Part shown: positions 12,380 to 24,897 of the stretch, one piece after another
How the letters are laid out: each line of letters starts with the position of its first letter
Position numbering within the stretch: position 1 is the stretch's first letter
Assembly (NCBI GenBank): GCA_008638375.1
Contig: CM018041.1
Coordinates: 11,400,846-11,464,845, forward strand
Reading direction: 5' to 3'
Source: Nyssa sinensis
Lineage: Eukaryota; Streptophyta; Magnoliopsida; Cornales; Nyssaceae
DNA: 64,000 nt
Program-made: the position numbers and the translations under genes
The notes under the pieces: model-generated
What the model was told of the DNA's origin: nothing
Databases searched by the model: none
The model's input: the letters and a program-made list of their open reading frames with translations, nothing else

Positions 12380-15245
12380 TTTTGATAGAGCTTGGCAATT
12401 ATGTTGGATGAGTAATTACTTACTGTTCATACTTTTTGGATTGTGTTTCTCAGTTCTTTTCCTTTTTTGTTTTTGTTTTTTCTTTTTCCATCTGTGGAAA
12501 TCTTTGACGAGGAAGAAGTGAAAAACATACCATAATTCTTTTGTAATGAATCTGACAAGTTATTATAATTGCTTGGTTTGCCTTGTTTGCTGCTAAAAGA
12601 AGCGAAATAGTTTTAGGAATTTATTTTTACGGTGCTATGACCTTTTTTGGCATTTCTCCCTTGAAATTATTTATTTATTTGGATAAATTACACTGATTTT
12701 TCTTGTGATTTTTAACAATTACCATTCATATTTTATCTGACAAACTACAAATACTTCCTTCCAGTTAGATTTTTTTTTTCAAAATAAAAAAACTACCCTT
12801 TTCATATATATATATATTACATTTTTTCAATTTGACCATTTTTTTATTTTTTATTTATTTTCAAATAAATATTGATTAAAACTTTAAATTTATATATATA
12901 TATATATATAAATAAAACAAGTTAATTACCTTAAATTAAAAAATATTTATTTATTTTTTAAAAAACGTTAGAAAAAATTGGTCAAAATTAAAAAAATGTA
13001 ATAAAAAAAACATAAAACAGATAGTTTTGTCATTTTGAAAAAATATTGTCTAGAAGGAGGTGTTTGTAGTTTGTTAGGTGAAGTAAGAAAGATCAATGTA
13101 ATTTCATAAATTTAATGAGAGGTCAGTATACTGTCAAAACCTTATGAAAGATTAATGTAATTTATCATTTTCTTTTTAATCATGCCCTCCAATGCGTGCA
13201 CACTCAAATATGGTAATATCTCAGGAAAAAAAAAAGTTTTTCCATAGAAAAAAAACTGAGCAAACAATATTCAAATAAGTTGCATATCCATCCATACACA
13301 GAATCCTTTGCAGCATTATTATCCTGGATTTAAAAGTTAAACAAGCTTCCACAAATTTATCATATTTTTGGCAAAGAAGAAATTAGCAGTGTAGAAGCTC
13401 AGTTAGGGTAATGCTAGTGCACATAAATTAGCTAACATGGGCTGCACCATTCTTCGAGGCCCTTTTGGGAGCTTTTGTACTTTTTTTTTTTTGCATTTGT
13501 GTTTATAAAAACTGTTTCAAAAAGCATACTTAACCATTTGGTTAAGCTTTTAAAACTGTTTTTGTATTAATTATGCTTTGTAAAATTCACAAAAATATGT
13601 TTGGAGAAAAGTAATCCTCCACACTTTTGTGCATATGAAGAAGCTCCTTCAAACATCCACCAAGTTTAAGGGTCTTTAGAAGTTGTTAGTGGTTTTGTGT
13701 TAGTCCTCTTCTAATTTTTTTTCCTAATTTTGCCCTTGCCCTTGCCCAGTGGCTTTTAGAAAGAAATATTTTGATTGGGTCAAATATTTGGTGTGAAAAT
13801 AAGAGAAATGATAGGTAAATATTGGATTGTGCCAAATTTTTTGAGCGTGGACTAAAATTTTGGATAAAAAATGAAAGAAATAATAGGTCAAAATCAGGTT
13901 GTATAAAACTTAAGAGTGAACTAATTTGAAAAAGACCAAACTTTTACACGTATAAAAAATATTTTTTAAAATTTGGGGTGGGCTAGAGCCCGGCCTAGCA
14001 CACTCATGCTCTCGCCCTTGGTAAGGGCAAAGTCAGAATTTTTTCCCGAGCACCAAATTAAAAGTGTTAATTTATTTTTAGGCAGAATTAAAAATTGTTA
14101 AGGTAATAATTAATAATAAAAATACTTTTTAAAAGACTCAAAAGTTCATATTATGAAAAACATGAAAAACAAAATTATCTATCCAAAAAAAATTAATAAT
14201 TTAATGGGGTGTAAGATTTGAAATAAATTTCTACAAAAATAAAGATAAAAATAACAAATTTTTATTCAGATTGTACCTAATAATTTTTCTACTGAACTAA
14301 CTTGATTCTTTGTTGAATGACTAATGGTGCTATTTGCACTTCCCAAATTTTTAAAAGGACTCCACATTTACAAAATAAGATCACTAAATTATCCTTACAT
14401 TTGTATAAACTCATCTTTAATTAAAAATAATTCCATAATTTTATTCATTAAAATGGAGCCCTTAACTTTTTGTAGTGCAAATAGTCTCAATTTGTTACTA
14501 AAACTTAATAATTAATATCTCAATTAATTAATAATTTTTGAGTCTCTCAAGATTAGGATAGAGTTGTTCCCACTCTGTTACGTATTGTTTACATTCCTAC
14601 TCATAGACATATATATGAATGTGAATAAGATTTTGAGAGTCAAAGAGAGCAAGAATAAGTTAAACTCTAAAATTATTAATTATCAGAGAGTCGACAAAAT
14701 GTTGTGTAATAGAAGTAGGAATAATTGATAGGACCAATATCTTATTCAAGCAGTACAAGTGCTCGTTTTTCAAGCAAATAATATAAATTTCATTCTCTCT
14801 TCTCACATTGTGCGTGTATATATATAAGAAATATAAATAATTAGTCAAGTTAAGATTTTAACTCTAATAAAAAACAAAGTCAATTTAAGATACAATATGT
14901 ATATGTATACGTGTGTGTGTGTGTATATATATATATATATGTACACAATGATGTCTATTTATAAACAAAGGAGTTTACATCACATGGGCATGTCATAACT
15001 TTGGGACAAGAAACCATGATACATGATTTTGTTTTGGGGGGTGGGCATATTCCATAACCCAACTCCGCTCTTTAATGTGATTAACAAAATAGGTTTTTAG
15101 ATTACTTTTGCTTTAATTTTACTGTTTATATTTTTTTATTTTTGAAACGTTGCCATCATGTTCTTTGGCTTTGCATGGTTGCTGAGAAAATGGAATGAAT
15201 AAAGTAGAACATTTTTCTTTTTTTTTGGGAGTCTCATGTGAATTT
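12380..15245 (+). other. 3' flank of gene A, part of duplicated segment
   Basis: Apart from the foldback element listed separately, no coding frame is seen. Blocks at about 13455-13690 and 14020-15245 match the 3' flank of copy B. (GT)n and (TA)n runs lie near 14910-14945. Confidence 0.6.
12682..13166. mobile_element. Small foldback element related to the one at 1150-3690
   Basis: The left edge (gataaattacactgat) and the right edge read in reverse (gataaattacattaatc) are inverted repeats. The match continues inward through acaaactacaaa-ac-tcctt and tcaaaat-aaaaaact blocks. Internal text such as ttcaaataaatattgatt resembles the arms of the large foldback at 1150-3690, so the two are probably one family. 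The element lies in a tract absent from copy B. Confidence 0.65.
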
Positions 15246-15252
15246 TATCACA

Positions 15253-15310
15253 AGGAAGGCAGTGGCTGAGTTGGTTAGGCCATTAAGGGTTCGAATTTTG
15301 GGTGCTGCGG
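15253..15310 (+). repeat. tRNA-derived (SINE-like) fragment
   Basis: The order gtggctgagttggtta (A-box-like) then gggttcgaatttt (B-box-like), about 20 bases apart, matches a Pol III internal promoter as in tRNA-derived SINEs. It does not fold as a complete tRNA, so I call it a fragment. Confidence 0.4.
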
Positions 15311-16105
15311 TACTTATTATTTTTCAAAATTATTTGAAAACAAACGGAGGATAAGAGAAGCAAATGACGTACAACCTATCCAAACAACAAATAAATCGGA
15401 ATAGGGTGTCCCATACCCCCCAACCCGAGGACCTGTTGACTAGATCCAAGTCAATGTTGATCGGGTGAACCTGTTGACTAACTTGACCTGGGTGGCCGTC
15501 TTCTCCGACCATTCGTCGATCATCGTCTACGGCGACGGGACCAGAAACTGGAAATCTTAAATTTTTAAACTTGTTTTTTCTTGCAGTTTTTAAGCCATTT
15601 TTTGGTTGCAATTTGATTTAAGTATCATGGGGAATATATTAGAACCATTTTAGTTCAAAATTATTCGGCGAAACGGCCAGAATCACCCAATTTGACTTTC
15701 CGCTGAGCTTATGAAATTTCACTATTTCTGTGTCATTTTTCAATGAAAATTGTTCACTCTTGAACCATTGGATTCTATTTTTGAATGGCTTCAAGCCCAT
15801 GGTCTCAAATAAGAGTTTTAAATTCATTTTCATAGGTTGACCAATTATCCTCTAAAACTGCAAGTCCCTACAAAATGCTCATTTCTGAGCCAAAATATTT
15901 AGCTCTTTCTGTTTTATGCACCATTTTTCATCTAGATTAGGACCTGTTCATAAAAAAAAAAGAGTTTGGTTCGATTTGGAAACTTGGCTCAGTTCCAAGC
16001 TCCATCAATGGCAACCTGGGTCTACTATAATGTTCTAGGGTCTTTAGACCCCATTTCCAACCCTAAACTTCTAAAAATAATTACAGAAAATTAAAGAGAA
16101 CATGG
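15311..16105. other. Intergenic, no gene seen
   Basis: Moderately GC-balanced sequence (a GC-rich patch at about 15410-15545) without a coding frame I can support. It may be an old repeat, not recognised. Confidence 0.5.
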
Positions 16106-16119
16106 GTTAAGCTTTCACC

Positions 16120-16721
16120 TGTTATATTTTTTGATATCTTTGAAAGTTTCAAAATTGGTTTTAACCTCTTCATGATATTGTGATTTTTTTGGTTGTTGAT
16201 TTTAATTATTTTATTTCTGATTTTCTGTCACTTGTGGATGATTTTTTGAGAAATTTTTGTTGGTGGAAGATACAGAGAATGCCTATAAATAGAGGCTTAT
16301 GTATTCTTCCACAACACACAGCAAGAGCTTTTAACTTCTTCCATCCAACCTCTTTCATTCAACCTCTCTGTATTTTCATATTATTTTGTGTGGGCAACTT
16401 TGATTCTAGACGGTTCATCGTTCTCTCAGTGGACGTGAACTCTGAGGAGATTAGCTGTGAGCAAAACCTGGGTTGTATCTTGGAGCTGTCCGTGACCATT
16501 GGAACCTTCACGTAGGGAGGCATAACAGCTTTAGGGCAGTGATTACACGCCTCACAGGCCAGCTCACTCCAAACTTATTTTGTCTGTCATTGATGCATGT
16601 TAATTTAATTGTTTTATTTTATATGCATAAAGTTTAGTTATTCTGTAATTTTAATTCCATTATAATTCGTCCAAATTAAACTACTATATTCAAGAATATA
16701 GTAGTTTAATTTGGACTAACA
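16120..16721 (+). repeat. Copia-1 left LTR
   Basis: About 602 bp, TGTTA...TAACA. It contains a TATA-like ctataaatagagg at about 16292 followed by cttatgtattcttccacaac, a plausible LTR promoter start. The last 50 bp form a perfect 23 bp-arm hairpin (16669-16691 with 16694-16716). Confidence 0.9.
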
Positions 16722-17553
16722 ATTTAAAGCTGTTGTAGTCATATAAAAGAATTACAGATTAATTAAAATACTAATTCATGTTTATGTAATATCTGCAAGT
16801 AAAATTGTACATATATTATTTATATACATATAAATCTTACATATATATATATATATATATATATAAATATATAGCTTAGATTCTGCATCTAAAAAGTGGG
16901 AATCATAAAGCATAGACTTTTCTTTGTATATATTTCCTGTCACCAAGCCTTGACTTTTTTTCCATAAGGTTTCACCGGTACACGAGTACCACATTTCGTT
17001 CCCTTCGTCAAAGTCTACTTAACGGTCTCTGCAAAAACAAAAGTCACAAATCCAAACATATTGAACAGCCCAAATTTGTTGAAATTATTAGAAACATCTT
17101 GCTCAGTAAAAATGTTATCAATATATATATATATATATATTAGATAAAGAATTCTACTTTCAAGATTATATATATATATATATATATTCGTCAATACATA
17201 TATACATATATATATATATAAATAAAAATAAAAATAAAACAAAAAATAAAAACAAAATTTTAATCATAGTAAACTACCTCAAAGTTGCCGTCTTCCAAAT
17301 TAATAGTAGGATCAATCTATAAATAAATAAATATATATATTAATAGTATTTTTATTTTAGTACACCGCTGTGAAATTAATTGAAAGACATTTTATAACTG
17401 TGAAATTGAACTTTAATAATTCAATTGAACTATTTTTATTGAACAAAAATTTATTTTATTAAGTCTCAATAGAATTAATTTTAAATTTATAATAACAATT
17501 TTATTACTTATTCTGTTACAGAGTGACTATAATTTTCTCCAGCTCTTTAAATC

Positions 17554-20500
17554 ATGGCATCTTTTAAGGAAACAATTACCTTTAAACCTGAAAAATTTAA
17601 TGGACAACATTTTAGGAGATGACAAAAACAAATACACTATTGGCTAACCATCTTAGGGTTAGTGACTGCCCTAGAAGAAACCTCTCAATCAACTCAATCA
17701 TCATCCTCCCAAACATCAACTCCCAAAGACTTATCCACGAAGATGACTAAAGATGAAATAAACTTTCACTGTTATAATAGGATCTTAAGTGCCCTATCCG
17801 ACCACCTATATGATGTGTACCAAAGTATCACATCAACTGCCAAAGAACTTTGGAACACATTAGAAGCCGAATATGGGATAGACGATGCTAGAATTAGTAG
17901 ATTTAAAATTTCTAATTTCACTAATTATAAAATGGTGGATAATAAATTAGTAGGAGATCAAATCCATGAGTTTCAAGAACTCTTGAGAGGAGTTGAAAAG
18001 AGTGGCACTAAATTTAGTGAAGATTTTAAAGTGTCTTGCCTAATAAATAAACTACCACCTTCTTGGAATGACTTTGCCAAAACTGTTAGGCATAAACAAG
18101 GTGAGTTAACATTGGCTCAAGCAATTAACTCTCTAAGAGTGGAAGAAAAACATAAACTAATAATAAACCCTCAAAATGAGAGACAACCTAAAGTAAATCT
18201 AATGGAAAACAATAACAATAATAACAATGAATCCAATAATAACAATAGGTTTAGAAACTTCAATCATAGGAACAACTTCCATCCCAAAGGTAGAACCTTT
18301 AAAAATAAGAAATTCAATCATCACTCCAAATTCAACCCCAACTATGACCAAGCCCAAAATCAAAATAATAAACAAAAGGGCTTAGAGAGAGAAAAGATGC
18401 CTTGCTATGTATGTGGAAGGACCAATCATGTTGCGAGGAATTGCTTCTACAAGGAAGATTCAACCATACAAACCAAGTCCCAAACCAAATCATATTCAAA
18501 AAGGACCGAAGGGCCAAGTCAACATGCTAGTGGAGAAAGACAATTCTACCGAACCTTTCTTCAGGTATAACTTACCATTGATTAATTTTACTTATCAAAA
18601 TAAAGAATGGTGGTTTGATTCTGGAGCTAATATACATGTGTTTTTGGATCATGGTTGTTTTAAAAATTATCAGAAATCAAGTGGAGGAAGTGTAACCCTA
18701 GACAATGATTTTGTCGCACAAGTGCTTGGAATTAGAGATATTGAATTGAAGATGACATCTGAAAAATCTCTAATCTTAAAAGGAGTGTGACATGCTCCTG
18801 AAGTTTGTAGAAACCTTGTTAGCGGATCATCTTTAGTTCAACAAGGTTATAAAATTGTAATGGAATCAAATAAGGTTGTAATAACTAAGAATAATGTTTT
18901 TGTGGGAAAAGGTTATATATGCGATGGATTATTTAAATTAAATGTATCTTTGAATGTTAATAAAATTTCTTCTCAAATTTTAAATGTAGAATCGTGTAAT
19001 GTATGGCATGTAAGACTAGGCCATATAAGTTTAAAGAAAGTCAAGTTTTTAATGGATCTTAACCTTATCCCAAAATCTCAAATAAATTATAAACATAAAT
19101 GTGAAATATGTGTACAAGCAAAACAAACTAGAAAACCTTTTAAGAGTGTGGTAAGAAATTCTCAACTCTTAGAATTGGTACATAGTGATGTATGTGATTT
19201 TAATAGACCACCAACTAGAGCTGGAAATAAATACTTTGTAATATTTATAGATGATTGTTTAAAGTATAGTTATGTTTATCTTATAAAAACTAAAGATGAA
19301 GTCTTCAGTAAATTTAAAATTTATAAGACTGAAGTAGAAAATCAATTAGAAAAGAAAGTTAAAATTCTCAGATGTGATAGAGGAGGCGAATATACCTTAA
19401 CAGATCTTAGTAATTTTTGTGAAGAACATGGAATAATACATGAGGTCACACCACTATATTCTCCTCAATCTAATGGAGTAGCAGAGAGAAAGAATAGAAC
19501 AGTAATGGATATGATGAATGCAATTTTATTAAGTTCAGGATTACCCGAGAATTTGTGGGGGGAAGCTATACTTAGTGCTTACTTCATCTTGAATAGAATA
19601 ATTGTAAAAGATAATGACAAAACTCCTTATGAAATATGAAAGAAAAGAACACCGAATCTAAATATTCTAAAAGTTTAGGGGTGCTTAGCTAAAGTAGCAA
19701 TTTCTGAATCAAAGAAAAGGAAAATTGGACTTAAGACAGTAGATACTGTCTTTATAGGGTATGCACAAAATAGTAGTGCTAATAGGTTATTAGTAATTAA
19801 CTCTGAAGTAAGTGAAATATCAAATAACACAATAATTGAATCTAGGAATGCTACATTTTTTGAGGATATTTTTTCATTTAAAAGAAGATTCTCAAATCAA
19901 ATAAATGAAACACCTTCAATTAGTGGACCTTCTTTAAGTATTAATGCTCCTTTAAGAATAGAAGTTGAACCACAAATAGAACAAAGAAGAAGTAAAAGAG
20001 CAAGAACTATTAGAAACCTAGGAGAAAAGTTCTATACTTTTCTAATAGAAGGAGAACCTACCACTTATAAAGGTACGATGACTTCCTTAGAGGCACCATA
20101 TTGGAAGGAAGCCATTAATAGTGAAGTTGAATCAATTTTACAAAATAACACTTGAGAGTTAATTGAACTACCTCCCGGAAACAAAGCTATAAGATGTAAG
20201 TGGGTGTTCAAAAAGAAATTAAAACCAGATGGAAGTATAGATAAATATAAGGCAAGATTGGTGGCTAAAGGATATACACAAAAGAAAGACATAGATTATT
20301 TTGACACATATTCTCCCGTTACTAGTATTACTACTGTTCGAATCGTAATAGTTTTGGCATCTATATATAACTTGGTGATACATCAAATGGATGTCAAGAC
20401 TGCATTTGTAAATGGAGATTTAGATGAAGAGATATATATGGAACAACCTGAGGGCTTTATAATAAAAGGACAAGAAGATAAGGTGTGTAAATTAAGGAAA

Positions 20501-21600
20501 TCATTATATGGTCTTAAGCAAGCTCCTAAATAATGGCATGAGAAGTTTGATAAAGTGATACTAGAATTTGGGTTTAGAATTAACGAATATGATAAGTGCT
20601 TATATTATAAGAAACATAATAAAGGCAATGTTATTTTATGTCTTTATGTGGATGATATACTTGTTTTTGGGACGAATCTAGAAATAGTTGAGGATGTTAA
20701 ATCTTATCTTTCTAGAAAATTTGATATGAAAGATTTGGGAAAAGCTTATGTGATCTTAGGGATGAAGTTAGAGAGAAAATCTGAAGGTATTGTTTTGAAT
20801 CAATCAAGTACTATAGAAAAAATGTTGAGAAAATTTGAATTTTATGATTGTAAATTTGTGTCAACACCTTATGATTCTAGTGTACACTTGAAAAAGAATA
20901 ATGGTAAACAAGTTTATCAATTGAAATACTTACAATTGATTGGCTCTTTATTATATATAGCAAATAAGTCTAGACCTGATATTTCTTATACAGTTGGGAG
21001 ACTTAGTAGATATACCCACAATCCTAGCAAAGAACATTGGACTCCCTTAGAGAGAGTGTTTAAATATCTTAGAGGAACTCGAGATTATTCATAATGTTAC
21101 AAAGGGTTTCCAAATGTTGTTGAGGGATATAGTGATGCAAATTGGATTACGGATAATATAGATATAAAGTCCACCACTGGTTACGTTTTCCTATTAGGAG
21201 GAGCTGCCATATCTTGCGGTTCTAAAAAACAGACCGTAATCTCTAGAAGTACTATGGAAGCAAAACTTATAGCCTTAGATACCACTTGTTCTGAGGCTGA
21301 ATAAATCAAAAATTTATTACTAGACATACCTCTAGTAAATAAACCAATGTCAGCCATCTCATTAAGATATGACAATAGAGCTGTATTAGAGTTAAGTAAA
21401 GCAAGTACATACTAATAAGAAAATGAACAAACATATACAAGTGAGGTATAAATGTGTGAAAAGTATGTTGAATAAAAATATAATATCATTGGAATATGTG
21501 AAATCTGAACGCAATATTGCTGATCATTTGACTAAGGGAATTATCTAGGAGTGTAGTCCTAGATTTGTCGAGGGGGATGGGCTTAAACTCACAAGGAAGT
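17554..21600 (+). pseudogene. Copia-1 gag-pol remnant
   Basis: Gag begins at an ATG at 17554 but meets TGA after about 16 codons. It resumes with a UBN2-like gag domain and a CCHC knuckle (CYVCGRTNHVARNC, about 18402-18443). Then, in another frame, come the protease site (WWFDSGAN), the pre-integrase finger (WHVRLGH ... CEICVQ), the integrase core with HSDV, FIDD and a Glu within VAERKNR, the reverse transcriptase (KYKARLVAKGY, YVDDI) and RNase H remnants. In-frame stops at 18788, 19637, near 19675, 20152 and 20531 plus a frame change near 18550 show it cannot make a full polyprotein. Several stops sit where the family normally has Trp, Arg or Gln. Confidence 0.9.
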
Positions 21601-22205
21601 CACCTAGGAAAGTAACTTAACCTCTGTGATTGGGGACCCCATGAAGGAGGTTCAATGGGTAGTAACAATTCATATTGCGTGACTTATATAACCAACACTT
21701 TATATAAGGAGCCGTTCAATAAAATGCTCATGCTCATCCCTATGGCAGTGTGCTGTGTTATGTGACATTTAGGAAGGGTTTTACCCTGAATGAGCCCAAG
21801 GCACGAACACTCTTGCGAGGTATAGGTCACATGTACTCTTGGAGGACTCACCTAAGTGAGAGCTGTCGTGAGGCCGCGATTATGAGAATTTAGCTATTCT
21901 CTAGAAACTCTCATGAAAATCAAGATTAAGTGCATGGCCTTTAATAGAACTAACCTGCGAACCATGTCTAATATCAATACTGTGTGTGTGTGTGACTTGT
22001 TGAACTCTAATTCAAAGGGTCTAGTTCAAGACTTAGTTCACTATGATCCTTCAGAAAGAGACTGTCAACACTAAGTGATGTTCAAGTCCGGAAGACACCT
22101 ATACCTATTACACAGTATAATAGTTGCCCAAATTTTCCTATACATATATATGTAAATAATATATATGTTTTATGAGTTTTATAAATTTTGAAACTTGTGG
22201 GGGAT

Positions 22206-22800
22206 TATTATATTTTTTGATATCTTTGAAAGTTTCAAAATTGGTTTTGACCTTTTCCTGATATTGTGATTTTTTTGGTTGCTGATTTTAATTATTTTAT
22301 TTCTGATTTTCTGCCACTTGTGGATGATATTTTGGGATATTTTTGTTAGTGGAAGATACAGAGAATGCCTATAAATAGAGGCTTATGTATTCTTTCACAA
22401 CACACAGAAAGAGCTTTTAACTTCTTCCATCCAACCTATTCCATTCAATCTCTCTGTATTTTCATATTATTTTGTGTGGGCAACTTTGATTCTAGACGGT
22501 TCATCGATCTCCTAGTGGACGTGAACTCTGAGGAGATTAGCTGTGAGTAAAACCTGAGTTGTATCTTGGAGCTGTCCGTGACCATTGGAACCTTCACGTA
22601 GGAAGGCACAACAACTTTAGGGCAGTGATTACACGCCTCACAGGCCAGCTCACTCCAAACTTATTTTTCCTGTCATTGACGCATGTTAATTTAATTGTTT
22701 TATTTTATATGTATGGAGTTTAGTTATTCTGTAATTTTAATTTCATTATAATTCTTCCAATTTAAAACTCTTGAATACAGTAGTTTAATTTGGACTAACA
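22206..22800 (+). repeat. Copia-1 right LTR
   Basis: About 595 bp, similar to the left LTR throughout but with scattered substitutions and a short deletion in the terminal hairpin, whose left arm is degraded here. TG at the start is replaced by TA. Confidence 0.9.
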
Positions 22801-22819
22801 TGTTAAGCTTTCACCTGTT

Positions 22820-24780
22820 TGAATTCAATTCTTTCCTACTTCTCTCACTAACAACTTCTCTTTCTCTCTCTATGTTCCTATACTATTTGCTTCCTTTCCT
22901 TGGGTTCGGACTTTAGGTCTTCACTTTTCCCTTCAGACAGTCATGCATATAGTTATAGAGTTCTCTCGTTCTTCCTTTTTTCTCTTCCTCTCTCTCTCTC
23001 TCTGTCTCCCCCTCTCTTTTACATGAGTTGTTATGGCTGGAGAATACAACTTGTATTCTATGCATGATGGATTATATACAAGTTAGAGAAGGGTGGATTA
23101 CACGTGTCTCATTGCCTTTCATGGTAGCCATTCATACATGGCCACCCAACTTTGACATTCTCTTGGAATGATACCTAACTTTGCATGCAATGTGCATACA
23201 AGTCTATTATGGACACATATACATTTCTTATACATATTAACACATAAATAGGATAGTAGCCTAATGGTTAATATTTTTTTAGGTAAAAGTGCTACCTACT
23301 ACAAAGTGTTAGGTGTTGAAAAAAGTGGGTTTTGAGCATAATAATTAGTTATTTTTGAGTTAAAATTAAAGTAGGCCTCACACATTAATTTTAGTGGGTC
23401 CATATTAAAATGTGTTATTCTTCATGAGGAAATTAAGATCATACATTGGGTTGCTCAAAACTATTAAGGAGTGAATGAGAAATTGCTTTCAAACATCACC
23501 ACTTGAAAATGGTAACAAAGCTTGAAGCTTGTGGAAAGCTTGTGTCCCACATATGATGAGTACAAAGCTTTTAAAAAGTATATATATACATATCTTGGAG
23601 GAGGGATTGGGCCCAAAGGGGTACCCAAGTTTTGTGTATGGGGAGAGGACCTAAGCAAATGGTTGGACCACCACACACGCGCGCGCATCGCCGCCACCCT
23701 CGGTCGGGTTCGGGCTTGGGCTTGACCCGTCATATATATATATATATATATATATATTTGAAGAAAATTAATTTAAATAATTTTTCATTAAACACTGTCA
23801 TTTTGTTACTGTTAAAAATAAATCAAAACGTTGTCGTTTAGTTACCTAAATTAATTAAAACTAAACACGTCACCATTCTATGATTACGTTTTTTGATTTT
23901 AGTTTGAATATAAAATGACGTCGTTTTGCGATTGCGTTAATTTGAATTTTGATTGAACAATCGTCTTTTTCATTGGACGTGACTGCGTCTGTTGGCCATG
24001 AAGAGACGCAACTGAACCATCATGCCTATACGAAACAGACATGAAGAGGTCTATATAAACCCAGTTCGTCTTCACCTTTGTTCATCAATTCATACACTGT
24101 GTTTGCATTTGTTTTGAGAGAGTTATCCACCGTTCTGGTTCGTTGTGCATTGAAGATTAAGTGTTTCATCTTCTTGCGTTGATCATTGTATCCTGGGAGA
24201 TGGATGACCAAAAGCTCGTAAGTACCACTACGAGGGCTGTAATTCGTCTTAAAGACATTGTGTCAAACACAAGCCTTAATCACCATTCCTATTTTCTGTC
24301 TCTGAATTTTTGTAAGTATTACTGTATTATTTCCGTTGCTGTATTATTATACTATAAAATTATTTTTGTTTCTAATTTTTGATTATAGTTTGGAAAATCA
24401 TCTTTTTATTTTATTGCTTTGAAAAAATACTTTATGTAATTTTTCTGTTTTTAAAAATCAGTTTCTATTTTCTTGATTTTAAATAAATTAATAATACTAT
24501 TTTATAAATTATTATGCCCAACATTCGTATAACTTGTCTCGATTGGAGTTGACCGAGACACTCATTTTATTCGATGTTCGGACCGTTAGTTTTAGTGAAA
24601 ACTGTCAAACCCGCGGTCAGACCGGCGTTCAATTGAACCATTTACGGTTCGATGAGACCGCCCGGTTCAACTATGCTATAAAAATGCCTCTTCTTTGTAC
24701 GATTGGGGGCATTTCTTTTTTTCTTTTTTGGTGAACAAGAAAGAAGATTAGGGCATTTCATGCTTTTGGTTTGATCGAGA
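22820..24780. other. Intergenic between Copia-1 and KIN17
   Basis: It contains a CT microsatellite (about 22987-23006), a GC-rich patch with cgcgcg (about 23590-23730) followed by (TA)n (about 23733-23757), and a promoter-like stretch at 24049-24215 (listed separately). No convincing gene is visible. Confidence 0.5.
24049..24215 (+). promoter_or_regulatory. Possible promoter plus first exon, or LTR relic
   Basis: A TATA-like tctatataaaccc (about 24050) is followed some 150 bp later by an ATG (24200) opening a short frame, MDDQKL, directly before a donor-like ctcgtaagt. No downstream exon was found. It may be a gene relic, or the promoter part of an old LTR, since the bases around it look repetitive. 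Confidence 0.25.
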
Positions 24781-24897
24781 TTTTGCACAGCGACACAGCC
24801 TCTCTTCTAGTTCTCTGGCCCTCCGCTAGCAGCGGCGAGACGACGCCGACGGTGGCTTTGATTTTCCGACCAAAACGTTGACGGAAACCGACCGATG

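Larger units (their letters stand above)
5106..15245 (+). repeat. Segmental duplication, copy A
   Basis: This stretch aligns in order and orientation with 27551-35425. Both begin with ttgacttttt-ggcc and pass through the same leader donor, introns, four coding exons and 3' flank, ending near the shared gagtctcatgt at about 15230 and 35410. Copy A has DNA that copy B lacks: about 10395-10990, a LINE fragment at 11388-11925, a foldback element in 12682-13166 with its right flank to about 13450, and about 13690-14020. Confidence 0.9.
16120..22800 (+). mobile_element. Copia-type LTR retrotransposon, decayed (Copia-1)
   Basis: Two LTRs in direct orientation (16120-16721 and 22206-22800) flank a broken gag-pol in the order gag, protease, integrase, reverse transcriptase, RNase H, which is the Copia order. 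The left LTR starts TGTTA and both end TAACA; the right LTR starts TA instead of TG. A purine tract (tgtgggggatt, about 22196-22206) precedes the right LTR. I cannot find a tRNA primer-binding site after the left LTR; instead there are ~830 bp of TA-rich sequence. The flanks carry an unusually long direct repeat (16106 and 22802). Confidence 0.92.

Noticed and set aside
15253..15310. tRNA gene
   Set aside because: A-box and B-box-like motifs only; no complete cloverleaf, so kept as a SINE-like fragment.
16782..17242. Minus-strand frames of 70-75 aa
   Set aside because: Made of (TA)n-encoded Tyr/Ile repeats inside the Copia-1 leader.
18180..18260. Asn-rich repeat as a microsatellite protein gene
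   Set aside because: It is the low-complexity linker in Copia-1 gag before the CCHC knuckle.
23464..23841. Overlapping frames with Arg/Pro-rich ends on both strands
   Set aside because: Arise from a GC-rich patch beside (TA)n; no motif or splice context.
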